A stretch of 64,000 nucleotides of DNA from Haliclystus octoradiatus (lineage: Eukaryota; Cnidaria; Staurozoa; Stauromedusae; Haliclystidae). The notes beneath the pieces were generated by a model, which saw only the letters and a program-made list of their open reading frames with translations, searched no databases and had not been told where the DNA came from. The translations under genes were made by a program, and so were the position numbers. Positions 26,701-38,920 of this stretch are shown piece after piece. The stretch is taken from contig OU744447.1 of NCBI GenBank assembly GCA_916610825.1, positions 18,073,563-18,137,562 on the forward strand, read 5' to 3'. Every line of letters starts with the position of its first letter. The stretch's first letter is position 1.

Positions 26701-29700
26701 ATTCTCAATAAAGTTGTTGTTTGTCGAAGTTCCACATGCTCTGAAGTTGATGTTTTATATAATATCAGTACCGGTGCAGGGTGTGACCTTTCAATTTAGT
26801 ACTTAATATATAGGTATTTCTTAAGAGTAAATTGGTCTTCACTAAGTCACATTTAGCCTAAGCTTGAAATAGTTTCAAAGTTATCCTCTAAAGTTCCTCA
26901 GAAGCTGCTAATTCACAGCCCATCTTTCCACAGCATAGATTTCAAGGCACTATTTGAAGAAAGATGAATGTTTCTTATAGACTTCCTCATTTTATACCCA
27001 ATATCCAACACATCGTAGATAGACTCACTTCAAACATGAATGTGTCAACTTCTTCATTCAAACCATCAACGTCGATACCACCAGCCTGGTAGCTTTCTAA
27101 TAAAACATCCAAGAAATTCAAGTGACGAGCACGGCTTGGTTGGCGGTTGCCCTTGAGCTCTGCAATACGACTGTTAACCACCTATAGGAATCCAACATAA
27201 TATTATCTTCTCAAAATGAAAATTATTTTTCAAGATATGCTATAAATTAACTGCTATGGATTACCTCTGACGTAAAGGAATGGACAGTGTTGAGTCCTCT
27301 TGTATGAGCTCTACCTGCTGGCATCAAATTGTATATGGGTTCATACCAAAGCCAAGGTCGTAAAGCGCGGTCTTGAATTAATTCTGATAGCCTAAACGGA
27401 CAAATGGTATCATTCCATTGATTTTAATTCCTGTTTCTTCAAGGAGTTACATGGATATTTATTATTTAGTTGCAAACAGGGCACTGTTCTATGATCTGCA
27501 TTCTGATTGGTTCGTTCACTATTTTCTCATAGTAAATGCGGGAAAGTTCTCTCGAAAATTTCAAACAGTTTCGCATTTCACAAGCGAATCGCAAATGTTT
27601 TAATCAATTTTATACAAGAGTCTTATAAATTCCGGGCCCATGAAAACAAAACAACCCCTGCGAAAAAAATTTCACGTTCATGGACCAGTTCATGAACAGG
27701 TTCATGAAGTGTTCATGAACTCTTTGTGACTGTTCATGAACTGTTCATGAACTGTTCATGAACCAACAAAAAAATGTTCAAAAAGTGTTCATGAAGTTCA
27801 TGAATTTTTCATGAACTGGGCATGAACTGTTCATGAACTCATGGATTTTTTTCGCAGGGGAAGCAACAAAATGTGAGGTGAATATGTTCAGTGGTAGGCT
27901 ATGGCCGCTATGAATTAACAACTTTATTCTTACAATATTTAACAATATTCTTGCCATTTTTTGTTGCTACTTTGATTAGTTTGCTAGTCAGCTAAAGTTT
28001 ATACAGTATTACAAACCGCAAACATTTATTTATTTTTATCTAATTGTTAAATTATATATGTCAAAGATTCATAATGTATACTTAAGGTTATTATGTATGG
28101 CTATTATTGCCCGTGTCTGCTCGTATAGGGTAAATTTTGTTGGCTTTTCCTGCTAGTAGGACAATTCCATAGTCCTATGAATAAGTACTGCCGGTAACTA
28201 AACATTTATATTATAATAAGCAGAAAAATTCACAAGCGCTTAGAGATAAGACGATATTTTCTCGTGTTTCCAAATCATATCACATTCGTCAATAAATTAA
28301 TTATCCGTATTATAGACTTTTGTTGGCTCTGTACTTACGAATGTACGGCTATGACATAGGGTGATTTTGAGTTTCTTTGTGCATTTAGACTGGTTCCCAT
28401 TGCAGCCTCTACATCATTGAAAGAAGATTTGTAATTTAACTAGCCTCACAGTCAACAAAGATCAACATTGGACATTACTCTATTGTGTATTTGTACTTAC
28501 CGCACATTATATCAAGACTGCAGCAAGATACAAAACTCTCTATCCCAATCAATTCTCCAGACTCTGCTTCTTTCTTTGAATCATATAAAAATATTTAGCA
28601 ATTAAATAAAAGCCATTGTCATATTCAGAAAGACACCGAATGCTTTTTCCTATCACCTTGAAATCGTCAACAAGTGTCTTTGACTGGTCAATCATGATCT
28701 TATAGAAATCTTGCAAGATTGAGAAGTGAAATGTTGGTGTTAAGAGCCGTCTCCTTTCTTTCCATTTGCTGCCAGTGCTAGTGGAATGAGAATGAAAATA
28801 CCACTTGAATTAGTACAAATACCACTTGAATTAGGACTATATCAACAAAAGCAGAGAATAATTAATTAATTATTTGATTTAAAATTCAAATATTCAATCA
28901 AATTCTTAACTACTTTGCTATGATATCAAAATTTGCAGAATAGTGTCACCAGGAAATGCTGAAAGCCTTGTTTAATGTCTTTGATATGCTTCACACACTG
29001 TACAATAGCACCCCTGCGAAAACAGTCTGTGAGTTCATAAACGGAAACGGTTCATGAACTGTTCACAAACATTAACTGGTCCAATTTCCATAAACGTGTT
29101 CATCAGCTCTTCAAAGTAATTCATGAATGTTCATAAAAAGTTCATAATTTCATGAACTGTTTTTCGCAGGAGATCCCCACATGTTAATTATGCAGACCAT
29201 TTTGGACTAATTAACCACAGGGTTTATAGATGTGGCTCAGTTGAAAATCATTTATGTTTTACCCGCATCCACTATTAATTAACATCATCTAAAATTGTTC
29301 TTGGCCAATAAATACTGAGGAACTCTGAATTCATTGAATGTCAGAGACAAATCACACAAAATTTAACAGGTTGTCAGGGGCTTTAAAATTCTAATCTGAT
29401 CTAGAACTGTCTTCTTCTAATATATTTAAGGCAGGGTATCGTTATAAATTAGCCTAGTAGAACGAAAAATAGACAAATAAAACATAATTCAGGGTTCTGA
29501 CGCATTCAACTCCCGTGGAATTCAATGAATTCCTCTTTGAAGTGTTATCACGAAGCAGATCTAAAAAGCCTCTAAAATGATAATGCACGTAAAGCAAACA
29601 TATGAAAGCTAGATACTCAAGCTAATTGGTATCTGTTCTTTAGTGGTGAAAATCTAAATGAAGAATTAGCTACATATATATGTCATCATGCCATCATCTG

Positions 29701-32700
29701 GCTGGACAGTGCATGTATATTAATTCGCAAGATGCAGTCACGCGACAAATATCAACACACAGCTGGAAGTCTTGGTGAAGCACCAGACACTACTAGTACA
29801 AACCTTTGCTAAATATAGCACATTCTAATCTCATGTAAGACTTCGCTGAAAGTCCAATTCATATTTTGAGAATGGAATCGTGATATATAAAAATTCAGAC
29901 ATCATAAAGCAATTCTGTAATCTTTTTCCCGTCTCTATGACCATCTTATATGCATTTGAGTTAAGAAGGGTTTGACCGTAAAATTACTGCCCTTGTAAAA
30001 GCTGTCCTGCTGTGATTCTATTGTTTGATCGGTTCAACACCTCTACTGCACCTTGCGAATTGTCTAGAAAATAGTGCAAAGATTCTCTGGAAATATATTA
30101 TGTTGTCACATACCTTGTTAAAAGACCTGAAAACAGAAGAATAGTATTTTCGTCATTTAAAAGGCATTTTCCTTCTAAAGATGCAAAATTCACTCCGACA
30201 AATATTAAAAATTAACAAATATTTGACTTCTACATTATTTCCTTAATATCAAAGGGTGACACCAGAGGATGGACAGGGGATACAACTACCTGTCAGATAT
30301 GCTGTAAAAAAAGTTTGCTAATTTGATGTAAACTGTGTTTTTTGCAAAAAAAATTAAACAGCCTCCTCGTTGGGGTAATGAACCCCTTGACAATCCTGAT
30401 GCCATCCTTGTTTATATCATACAGATTATCAAGATTTGTAAGAGTCTTCCTCCGTGAAAATAGTTCATGAAGGGTAAATGACCTGATTTTTGTTAACAGT
30501 TCATGAATGAGCAATTCATGTTCATGAATTGTTTTTAAGGTGTTCATTAGGGTGGTTCAAAAAAGGTTGACAATCCAAAATCTCAACTAATGCAAAATGG
30601 TGTAAAAACATTGTACTAAATTTTGCTAAACAGCAGGAGTTCGGAGGCCAGATAAGGGGCCATCCATAAAGTACGTAATCAGTAAATACTCCAATAATTG
30701 ACCCCCCTCCCCTGTACGCAGCTGTACGCTTTGTGATACCTCCCCCCTGTGCGTACGTACTCAGTATTATTCTGACACCCCCTTCAATTTTCAATTGTTT
30801 TTCAAAATCAAGCAAGTACAACTTATAATGCGAAGTTTAATCCCCGCAAAATCATTACATCAGTATACGCTTATTTCTTAATATTAGAATATAAATTTAA
30901 AAGAAGGAAGATCATAATTGTTAAACCTTTTGAAGAATTTACCTGGACTGAAGTAAAACACACTGAAATACGAAGAACAGAGGGGTTGATAACATAAAAA
31001 AACTATTTTCATTTGAGTCACATAACCCGAACTGTGTTCTTCTTCTGAATCTTCACGTCCATCTTCATCTTCAATCTCTTCTGCTGTATTTGTATTTATA
31101 TTGACCGTATACTGTACGTTCTTCAAATTTATTTGATTTAGAACGTAACTTTTCGGTTAAGTGCAATTAATCATCACTAACAATTGCATTAAATATATTT
31201 GAAAATAACCCCCCTCCCCCTACTGAGTACGTACTTTATGGATGGCCCCTAATGTGTGTGTGTGTGTTACGATTTTTGCCGATTCCGTAGGCAACGAAAG
31301 TTTTGTTAATATTCTCTCTTTGTATGTTTATTGAACCATATTTTGAATAGAACTACGCATAAATGTTTCTAATATTCAACCTTAATATACAAAAATCGTG
31401 CATGCTTTCATTCACAAGTTATCGTTTTCAGTTGACCCGTTTAATCACAACGAAACATAAAATATCAACTACCAGCGTTGAATCTATTAATAAAACAAAC
31501 ATTTTGACCATTTCCGAATTAGATACAAGATTCTAGTAGTGGATTTGATTGTTTAAATCAATAGTATTGTGTTTTGAGAAACAAGTAAGTAAATTAAGGA
31601 GTAATTTCGAATTTGAAAGTTCTCTATTCAAAATTTAATAAAAAAATCAGCTGAACGGCGGATTTTTCCCATGTTCAATTTAACGTCCATGGAGCACGTT
31701 AAATTTTCATTTCCGATGTAATTTGTTACAAATCACTTCAAAGAAGTTGTGTAGTTTTAATAATGTTTAGATATGAGACAAACCAATTATCTAACCTGCG
31801 TCTTCCGCTGAGAGTGACTTCACAACATAGAATTCATAGAATATAATGATAAATTTGAAATGTGTGCGTGGCTTTGAAGGACACATTATTTAAATTAGCA
31901 TGATTGCAGATATATTATTAACCTTTATTTGATGTTGAAACTTAGCAGCGTATTTACAATTCTTAAGAAATTACGAAGCGATCATGAATCGACATGAATC
32001 TAAAACTTTGCTGTCGTAATGACAATAATTTTAACTCTGTACGTACTTCGCTTCTCTCAGCTGAAATCGAATACGCTCGACAGTTGGTACTGCAGAACTG
32101 AATGTTTGTTTCATCAAACATCTTCCAGTTCACAGAATTGCAAATCCTTCAAGATTATATAAATGTGAATGGGTCAGGAAAGACATATAATACTCGTTTA
32201 TATGATTCTGATGAATATTTATTTATTAATAATTGTTTATTTTTGAGTTATGATTATACTGTAATCACGTGATTGGTTTTGATAACGCCAAAATGATAAT
32301 GCTTTGACCAACCAGGTACTATTAATGACTAATATGCGGTGCCTATTTCTTGCTCCATCAGTTATAATTAAATTAAATTAAACTTAATGGAAATCGTTTT
32401 GAGAAAAGTTGGCAGTTCAGTTGCAGTTACTGTAGCTACCGCTCTAATATTGTAGGAACTGGCTTCTTAAGATAATAACAATGTATTACTTATTATTTTA
32501 TTAATACATTTAATAAATTGCTCTTGTATGGTCAATCAAAATTAAGCCCCAGCCAAATGACTTTTTGTTTTGCCAACATTCATGAATTCTACAAAATCCC
32601 ATAAATGTTGGCGAAATAAAAGTCATTTGGCCACCCTCACCTTTTAGGATTTTGTTGGCTGATGTTGAAATTCATTTTTTTTTGGATTTTGAATACGTTC

Positions 32701-35700
32701 AAACTTTCGCCAACAATTGTAGGATTTTGTTGAGTTCTATTGTTCTCAAAGAAATCCTACCAACGTTGGCGAAGTGGCCAAATGACTTTTTAGTTCGCCA
32801 ACATTCATAGGATTTTGTTGAAAATATGAACTTTCTTCTGATTGGTCAACAATGACGTAGCTTGACTCAGGATTGGCGGGCTCGAATGACTAGTCACCAA
32901 CCCTTAAAATATCAACTGCCGTTGACGAAATGAATTCAACAAAATCCTAAAATGTATAAAGTCATTTGGCCACCCCAAAGATGTTGGCGAAAATACGCTA
33001 ACATCCGTAGGATTAAATCCTATAAATGTTGGCGAAATTAAAATGTCATTTGGCCATGGCTTTACACAATTTCATTTTAAAGTGCCGTTCATAAAGAGCC
33101 CTGCATATTATTATTAATTTTGCAATTATTATAAATTTATTATTCAATATTATATATGCTTGTTTACATAAATAGAAATGGGATGGATGAATGACTTTTT
33201 CCTATCACAATGATATGCTACTTTTTGTACGTAACTTAATGCTTCCTGTTTGAACCAAACAAACTCACTGAACTGTAATAAACACACACAGAGGCAAACT
33301 GATTGTCTGATTGTCTGTCGGACCCTGTTCCCTTGTTGGAGAAAGTAGTAAAGGAACACTGTTCCCCCACCAAAATACCACTGGTCGTAGTATCCAACAC
33401 ACATTGTGATAAAATATTGTATAAGCATTATATGATATAAGATATATTGTGTTTTTTCATTCACCTTTTTTCAACCAAGGGAAGAGAAAATTATATTCAC
33501 GTGACTTTGTTATATTTCTTGAATTGTTGAGAATAGCCTGTGAAATGAAGCAAATTATTGCCATGACAACTCATATGTAGCTGTTAAATTTTACATTTAA
33601 AGTGCACATGACACCAAAAATTTCAAATAAAAAGGAATTTAACTACTCAACACCTTGTTCCGTGAAATGCGTTGATCTAGTGTTTCATGGTGGGTCAGGA
33701 CCGCAGAACGCGGGATAAAAATTGTCAAATATTGTTATTTTTGCTGCTGTTCCCGGCGGTGTTTAAGCTGTTGGTCGTTTACGATGGAAAGCTGTGGCTC
33801 ATCTAGATGAGCTATGCAGTGCTTGCTTAGAAGGCTTGAATTCTTGCATGTTGAAAAACTCAAATATATTTCCAAGAAATAATATAGGAGTATATCATTT
33901 CAACTTTAAGTACATAGGCTTAATTTTTTAGACATGTGGATTTTATTTTGTGGACATGTGGATTTCGAAAATTAATTTAATGATAGTTTATACATGATTG
34001 TACTGTAGCTTGTGGTGTGCAATACATTGCATTAGTTGAGCATTTCATGTATGTTAAAGTTGCAAGATTTAATTTTGTAATTAACTTTAGTTTATAATTT
34101 TATTTTGAAGGCCTATATTTATCTTAATTCCAGCTGAGTAACGCATCATTTTCAAAGTTTTATTATTGACTTACAAATCTTTACATATAATTATTAATCT
34201 TGGTCCGAATTATTTGAAAGAACTTTAAACTCCTTACAAACCTAAAAGCTGTCTGCGATCATCATCAGAAACATTATTAGCTGTAGTTCCCAGCAATTTA
34301 AAATTCTATGGAGACAAGACATTTTCAGTGGCGGTGCCTATTTTGTGGAACATGTTACTGGAATTAGTTAGATGTAGTGCACGATTAGGTAGGCTATATT
34401 TAAAAGTAAGTTTTTGGAATTAAGCACTTTATCAGTAGGCTAATCAGGCCAAATAAACACTAAATTTGTTTGCTATTGCCATAGCGATTGCACAGTTTAG
34501 GAAAGTAACATTTGACCTCTATATCATCGGTTGTTTATGCAATGAGAAGGAAGTTGGGAATAAATATCCTAGTTAAACGACTTTACATATCTTTAATTCA
34601 AAATGTGGCTGATTTGCATTTTATTCTTGAAAATTCAATTGCTGCAGTATAACATGCAGTATTCAACACGCAGGTATGTACTTAAATTTGAAATGATATA
34701 CTTCTGAATTATTTCTTGAAAATCTATTTGAATGTTTCAATATGCAAGACTTCAAGCTTCTAAGCAAGACTATCTAGCCCATCTAGATGATCCACAGCTT
34801 TATACCGCAAACGGCCAACAGCTTAAACACCGCCAGGAACAGCAGCAAAAAATAATGATGGTTGACACTTTTTATTCCGTATTCTGTGTTCCGCGGTCCT
34901 GATCTATCGAGTGTTTCAACACCTTTTTGACAGAAAAACTCCATCGAAGTCTAGTAAAATCTTTCTAACTCTACAATGCACATTCAATTTTAATCATTTA
35001 TGGCTAACAAGGTGTCCCAAAGATATGGGCATATCTGTTCTGGAAAATGAACAATTTCTTTTTCGCAAGAAAAAAGTTACGATTTTTTGAAGTCTAGACT
35101 TAGCTATTTTCCATAACGGGCTCTCTTGTCATTTTGACATGAGTTTCGATTTTCAAAGGAGCACTATTTCGGAGATATGGTACTTTCAACATTAAATAAC
35201 TCAGCTTATAAGAGTCCAAATCGAAAAATTATTGTCGACATTCCTATTTATTTTGCATGGGCTACTCGAATCAGGAAAAACATTTTTGGTGTCATGTGCA
35301 CTTTAAATTGTAAGCTAAATACTATTCAATATTCTTCACCTCAAAAGTTTCAATAGTACCAAACAAAATAATTGTACGAAAGCCAACAATTAAGCGAAAC
35401 ACAAACCCAAACTGTTCACTATATCCAAGCATCTGTTTGTAGAAACCTGTTAGATGATAGAGAAAAATAATTGAAATTTAGGTTTGGAGTAGAATTTTGA
35501 AGGAACTTTACGTCCCCAGTAAAGAAAAGAAAGAAAGAAAGTAAAGGCCAGCGTGTAAGGAAAGCCTTGCACGGGGAACACCAGAATATTCCTAGATTTC
35601 CACCTCGCACTGATTTCTTGTTTATTCACGTAATCCGCAAAAATTTTGGCAAACATAAAAAGTAATAAAATCGTTAGGGAATGGTTCAAGTCATTCATCA

Positions 35701-38700
35701 GTCATGTTTTTGGAAAAGATTGAAAACGTGGTCAAAATTACAGTTCTTAGTTGGGAATGTTCCCAGCACATTGAAGTTCGATCTTTACATACTGGTCTGA
35801 GTGGTCAATAACTGTACCCTTCCCTACTTGTTCAGGATTAAGGCATCTTGGACATCACTTCCAGTCGGACTATCAACACTAGCAAATATATGATCAATGC
35901 CATCAATCAGTAAAATCAGTTGCATGAAATTTGTATTGTTATTGGTGAAAATTAAGTGTCTTCCCATATGAATCCGTTAATCGTTACTGCCTTTGGATTT
36001 GTGATATAAGTAGGCCTGGTGGTGGGGCACAGCCCTCTTCAAGGCCCATAAAATTTGGAATTTGATTCCTGTAGTAATAGTAAGTCTATGGAAATGGAAC
36101 ATGAGGGTATTGAGGTATAATAATATTAATAATAATAATAATATATTTTTTACATAGCGCACATATCCAAATGGATAGGACTCAAATGGTCGGAAGCTCA
36201 AGGCGCTTTAACAATTTATGGAAATTAAGACTTAAGATGACAAATTTAAAAACTAAGTTAAAAAAATAAACAGGGTTAAAAAACCAGACTATTAAAATAC
36301 AAAACTATTTTATAATTATATAAACTTTTTGAAAAATTCATTAAATAGGTGAGTCTTCAGATTCTTTTTAAATGTTAATAAACTCTCAGTACCAATGGTA
36401 GTTTATTCCATAGGCCTATTATTCCATACTGAAAAGGCTCGGTCTCCATAAGTTTTTGCACGCCCAGTTGGCTGGAAAAGCAATTCGTCTTTAGTGGAAC
36501 GTAATGATCTTGTACATTTATTTAAAACTAGATTCCTTGATAAATATTTCAGTGCCATTCCATTTAAGGATTTAAAAACTAACAAACAAATTTTAAAAAC
36601 AATCCTATATTGCACTGGTAGCCAGTGCAGCTTGATAATACTGGAGTAACATTTGTAATATTTTGTAACACTTTGTATATTTGTACATTTGTAACATTAG
36701 TATATTTTGTTGACTAACAAAATCGGTTTGTTGAAATTATTCATTTGAGGACATCAATACCATTTGATTCCTAACGCAGGTGACCTGTACTTAACAGTGT
36801 AAGGATACCATAGGCACTAGCCTAATAATGTAACAACTTGAGACTACGGCTCACATCAATCTCACACTGTGAACCAATCATTCCGTCGACTTGCGTAGTC
36901 CTGGCCCCCTCACCTCTTCAAATTTTGTCAAAAATATCATGAATACTTTTATCAGTAGTTGATCAGTTGTGATCAGGTGTTTTTAAGACTGATCAAACAA
37001 AAGCGTTAGAGTTATTAACGATTTTCTTGTGGGGGGCCAGGACTACGCCAGCCCCCCCCCCACCTCACCAAATTCGAAAATTTATATATCAATATATCAA
37101 AAGTTTGATCAAGCTGTCATAAGTACTGATCAGGCATTTATATTGCTGATTAAATTACGATCAACGAAATATTTGCATTTTAGGCTCAATTTATAGCGTA
37201 GTCCTGACCCCCACCCCACTTAACCACGCCCAATTTCGAAATTTTCATGTCAAAAGTTTGATCACGATGTGATCAGTCCTGATCAGGCTATAGCTAAACC
37301 GACCTCAAAGCTCAAGCTCAATTTTGGAGTTGAAGGAGTATGAATATGTAAAAATCTAAGAACATCATCTACGGACAGAAAGTTTTTGTCTACCCAACAG
37401 TCATCATATCAAAAGCAAAAATTATATATTTCTACTACTTTTTTCACATTTCTGATTAGCATTTAAGCTTTTTTGAAGTTATCTATCAAATTTTTGACTG
37501 ATCAGTAAAACATTAGCGTGTTCTGCGCTGATCAAGCCGTGATCAAACTTGTTATGAAAATTTTCAAAATTGATTGAGATTTGGTAAAAAGTGGGAGGGC
37601 TGGGGTGACGCTTAAAATGGAGTACGAAAAACGTGAACGTCTTCTGGGTCTTATGTTGATCAGTTTAGCTATAGCCTGATCAGGGCTGATCACATTGTGA
37701 TCAAACTTTTGATATAAAAATGTTCAAAATTGGGCGTGGTTAAAGGGGGTGGGGGACCAGGATTACGGCAATTTTGTACCGTGGAACGTGAATATCTGTT
37801 ACATCTTCAGTTGATCAGTTTAGCTATAGCCTGATCAGGACTGATCACATCGTGATCAAACTTTTGATATAAAAATTTTCAAAATTGGACGTGGTTAAAG
37901 GGGGTGGGGGGCAGGACTACGGTAATTTTGTACCGTGGAACGTGAATATCTCTTACATCTTCAGTTGATCAGTTTAGATATAGCCTGATCAGGACTGATC
38001 ACATCGTGATCAAACTTTTGATATAAAAATTTTCAAAATTGGACGTGGTTAAAGGGAGGTGGGGGGCCAGGACTACGGTAATTTTGTACCGTGGAACGTG
38101 AATATCTCTTTGATCTTCAATTGATCAGCAATATAAATGCCTGATCAGTACTTATGACAGCGTGATCAAACTTTTGATATACAGTCGAACTTCCTTAATA
38201 TCCCCCGTCTGGTACAGATAAAAAGCGGGACATTAAGCGAGGTGGGATATTAAGCGAGGTAAGAATACGAGAATTTGTATGGAGAACTGAAAATGGAAAT
38301 CAGTTTTAAGTGGGGATATTAAGCAGGGTGGGACATTAAAAGAGGGGATATTAACCGACTTCAACTGTATAAATTTTCGAATTTGGTGAGGTGGTGGGGG
38401 GGGACTGGCGTAGTCCTGGTTTGCTGCTGTTGGTCCATAGCTGATGTTGTATATATTTGCCTGTTAGCCATTGTGCTACAAAATACATACATACATACAA
38501 GAAAATCGTTAATAACTGTAACGCTTTTGTTTGATCAGTCTTAAAAACACCTGATCAACTACTGATCAAAGTATTTATGATATTTTGGACAAAATTTGAA
38601 GAGGTGGGGGCCAGGACTACGCAGGTATTCCGTCGGTGTGTTATTGTTTGTGAAATAATTAAAAATTAATAATTATCACAAACCGTGAAACGTTTCCAAA

Positions 38701-38920
38701 TTGTATTGTACCTACCAAACGCGTCTCTTTTAAGCGTTAAACTGTTTCCCAAAATAGGCAAAGGAATTGGTCCTCCCACTCCACTACTTTTCCATAATGC
38801 GAGGAAAAGCCATGCTATCGAGGAAGCAACAACGGTGCCAATTAAAAGTGAAGTTAAAAGTGAAAGAGGATGCAGAAGTAAAGCCGACTGGACGGCATCA
38901 AATACAACCGTCAAAAACAT
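23800..38920 (-). CDS. cytochrome P450 family 4 (CYP4) monooxygenase, 14 exons, complete
   Basis: Exons in coding order: 38716-38920, 35340-35446, 33465-33537, 30114-30126, 28657-28777, 28501-28573, 28339-28408, 27265-27391, 27029-27181, 25834-25933, 25687-25751, 24738-24804, 24342-24521, 23800-23966. Every phase joins, giving 506 residues, typical for CYP4. There is an N-terminal membrane anchor (about residues 15-45) with the proline hinge [11 protein letters not shown], a C-helix region ([18 protein letters not shown]), the CYP4-type I-helix [17 protein letters not shown] (Thr about 318-319), the ExxR motif ESLR (about 370-373), and the heme loop [10 protein letters not shown] with Cys about 450. 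CYP4 enzymes are ER monooxygenases that usually omega-hydroxylate fatty acids or eicosanoids; the substrate here is unknown. CYP4V is the nearest named subfamily I can compare with. An open frame reaches 38935 but begins with TTG; the first ATG is 38920. Exon 4 is a 13-nt microexon. Confidence 0.94.
27655..27860. mobile_element. GTTCATGAAC MITE, complete copy
   Basis: Ends are CCCCTGCGAAAAAA and its reverse complement TTTTTTTCGCAGGGG. The inside is packed with GTTCATGAACTG palindromes. It lies in CYP4 intron 7. A second copy is 29011-29170. Confidence 0.85.
29011..29170. mobile_element. GTTCATGAAC MITE, second copy
   Basis: Ends CCCCTGCGAAAACAG and CTGTTTTTCGCAGG, with the same palindromic interior. 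In CYP4 intron 4. Confidence 0.8.
30114..30126 (-). other. 13-nt microexon of the CYP4 gene
   Basis: Read on the minus strand it is GTCTTTTAACAAG, preceded by a strong pyrimidine tract ending TTTTCAG and followed by GTATGT. It enters in phase 1 and leaves in phase 2. It joins PWLKKG (end of exon 33465-33537) to STGSKW (start of exon 28657-28777) as G-LLT-S, exactly the GLLTSTG block that CYP4 proteins share. Omitting it would shift the frame. Confidence 0.9.
30455..30545. repeat. TTCATGAA-rich repeat, degraded copy
   Basis: Four TTCATGA(A) units remain without the CCCCTGCG termini. In CYP4 intron 3. Confidence 0.5.
30655..31250. mobile_element. 596-bp TIR element (GGGGCCATCCATAAAGTACG)
   Basis: Terminal inverted repeats AGGGGCCATCCATAAAGTAC and the reverse complement at the right end. 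The inside is rich in CCCCCCTCCCC next to both ends. The type resembles hAT-like non-autonomous elements. In CYP4 intron 3. Confidence 0.8.
32544..33062. mobile_element. TIR element with internal GTTGGCGAA repeats
   Basis: Ends AAGCCCCAGCCAAATGAC and AAAGCCATGGCCAAATGAC (reverse complement). Inside, several direct and inverted copies of GTTGGCGAAAT and CCAAATGACTTTT occur. In CYP4 intron 3. Confidence 0.75.
33601..35302. mobile_element. 1.7-kb TTAA-flanked inverted-repeat element (piggyBac-like MITE)
   Basis: TTAA flanks both ends (33597-33600 and 35303-35306). Termini read AGTGCACATGACACC. The arms share long imperfect inverted segments, for example 33735-33835 against 34745-34860. A LINE C-terminal fragment sits inside at 34150-34370. 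The element fills nearly all of CYP4 intron 2. Confidence 0.82.
34150..34370 (+). mobile_element. LINE C-terminal fragment
   Basis: Broken plus-strand coding reads roughly LGPNYLKEL, then LRSS, then [16 protein letters not shown], a common ending of CR1/L2/Jockey-group reverse-transcriptase proteins. It is short, frameshifted and nested in the TTAA element. Confidence 0.55.
36403..36615 (-). mobile_element. LINE C-terminal fragment
   Basis: A 70-codon frame includes [20 protein letters not shown] and [12 protein letters not shown], the conserved tail of CR1/L2/Jockey-group LINEs. Catalytic parts are absent. In CYP4 intron 1. Confidence 0.75.
36889..38626. mobile_element. 1.74-kb foldback element with perfect 9-bp target duplication (MULE-like)
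   Basis: ATTCCGTCG flanks it at 36880-36888 and 38627-38635. Termini are ACTTGCGTAGTCCTGGCCCC and ACCTGCGTAGTCCTGGCCCC (reverse complement). The left half is a reverse copy of the right half. The right half has three copies and a partial of a 154-158-bp unit from about 37653 to 38140, each with CCTGATCAGG-CTGATCAC and GGTGGGGG. No transposase frame. 9-bp duplications with long inverted repeats suggest Mutator-like elements. In CYP4 intron 1. Confidence 0.9.
38182..38367. mobile_element. pogo/Tigger-like MITE nested in the foldback element
   Basis: Ends CAGTCGAACTTCCTTAATAT and CAGTTGAAGTCGGTTAATAT (reverse complement), flanked by TA. It interrupts the GATATAAAAATTTTC motif that is whole in the other internal units, so it arrived later than the host element. 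Confidence 0.85.

Noticed and set aside
33150-33464. 104-codon minus-strand frame as a gene
   Set aside because: It begins with sequence just past the donor of CYP4 exon 3 and shows no domain; it is intronic.
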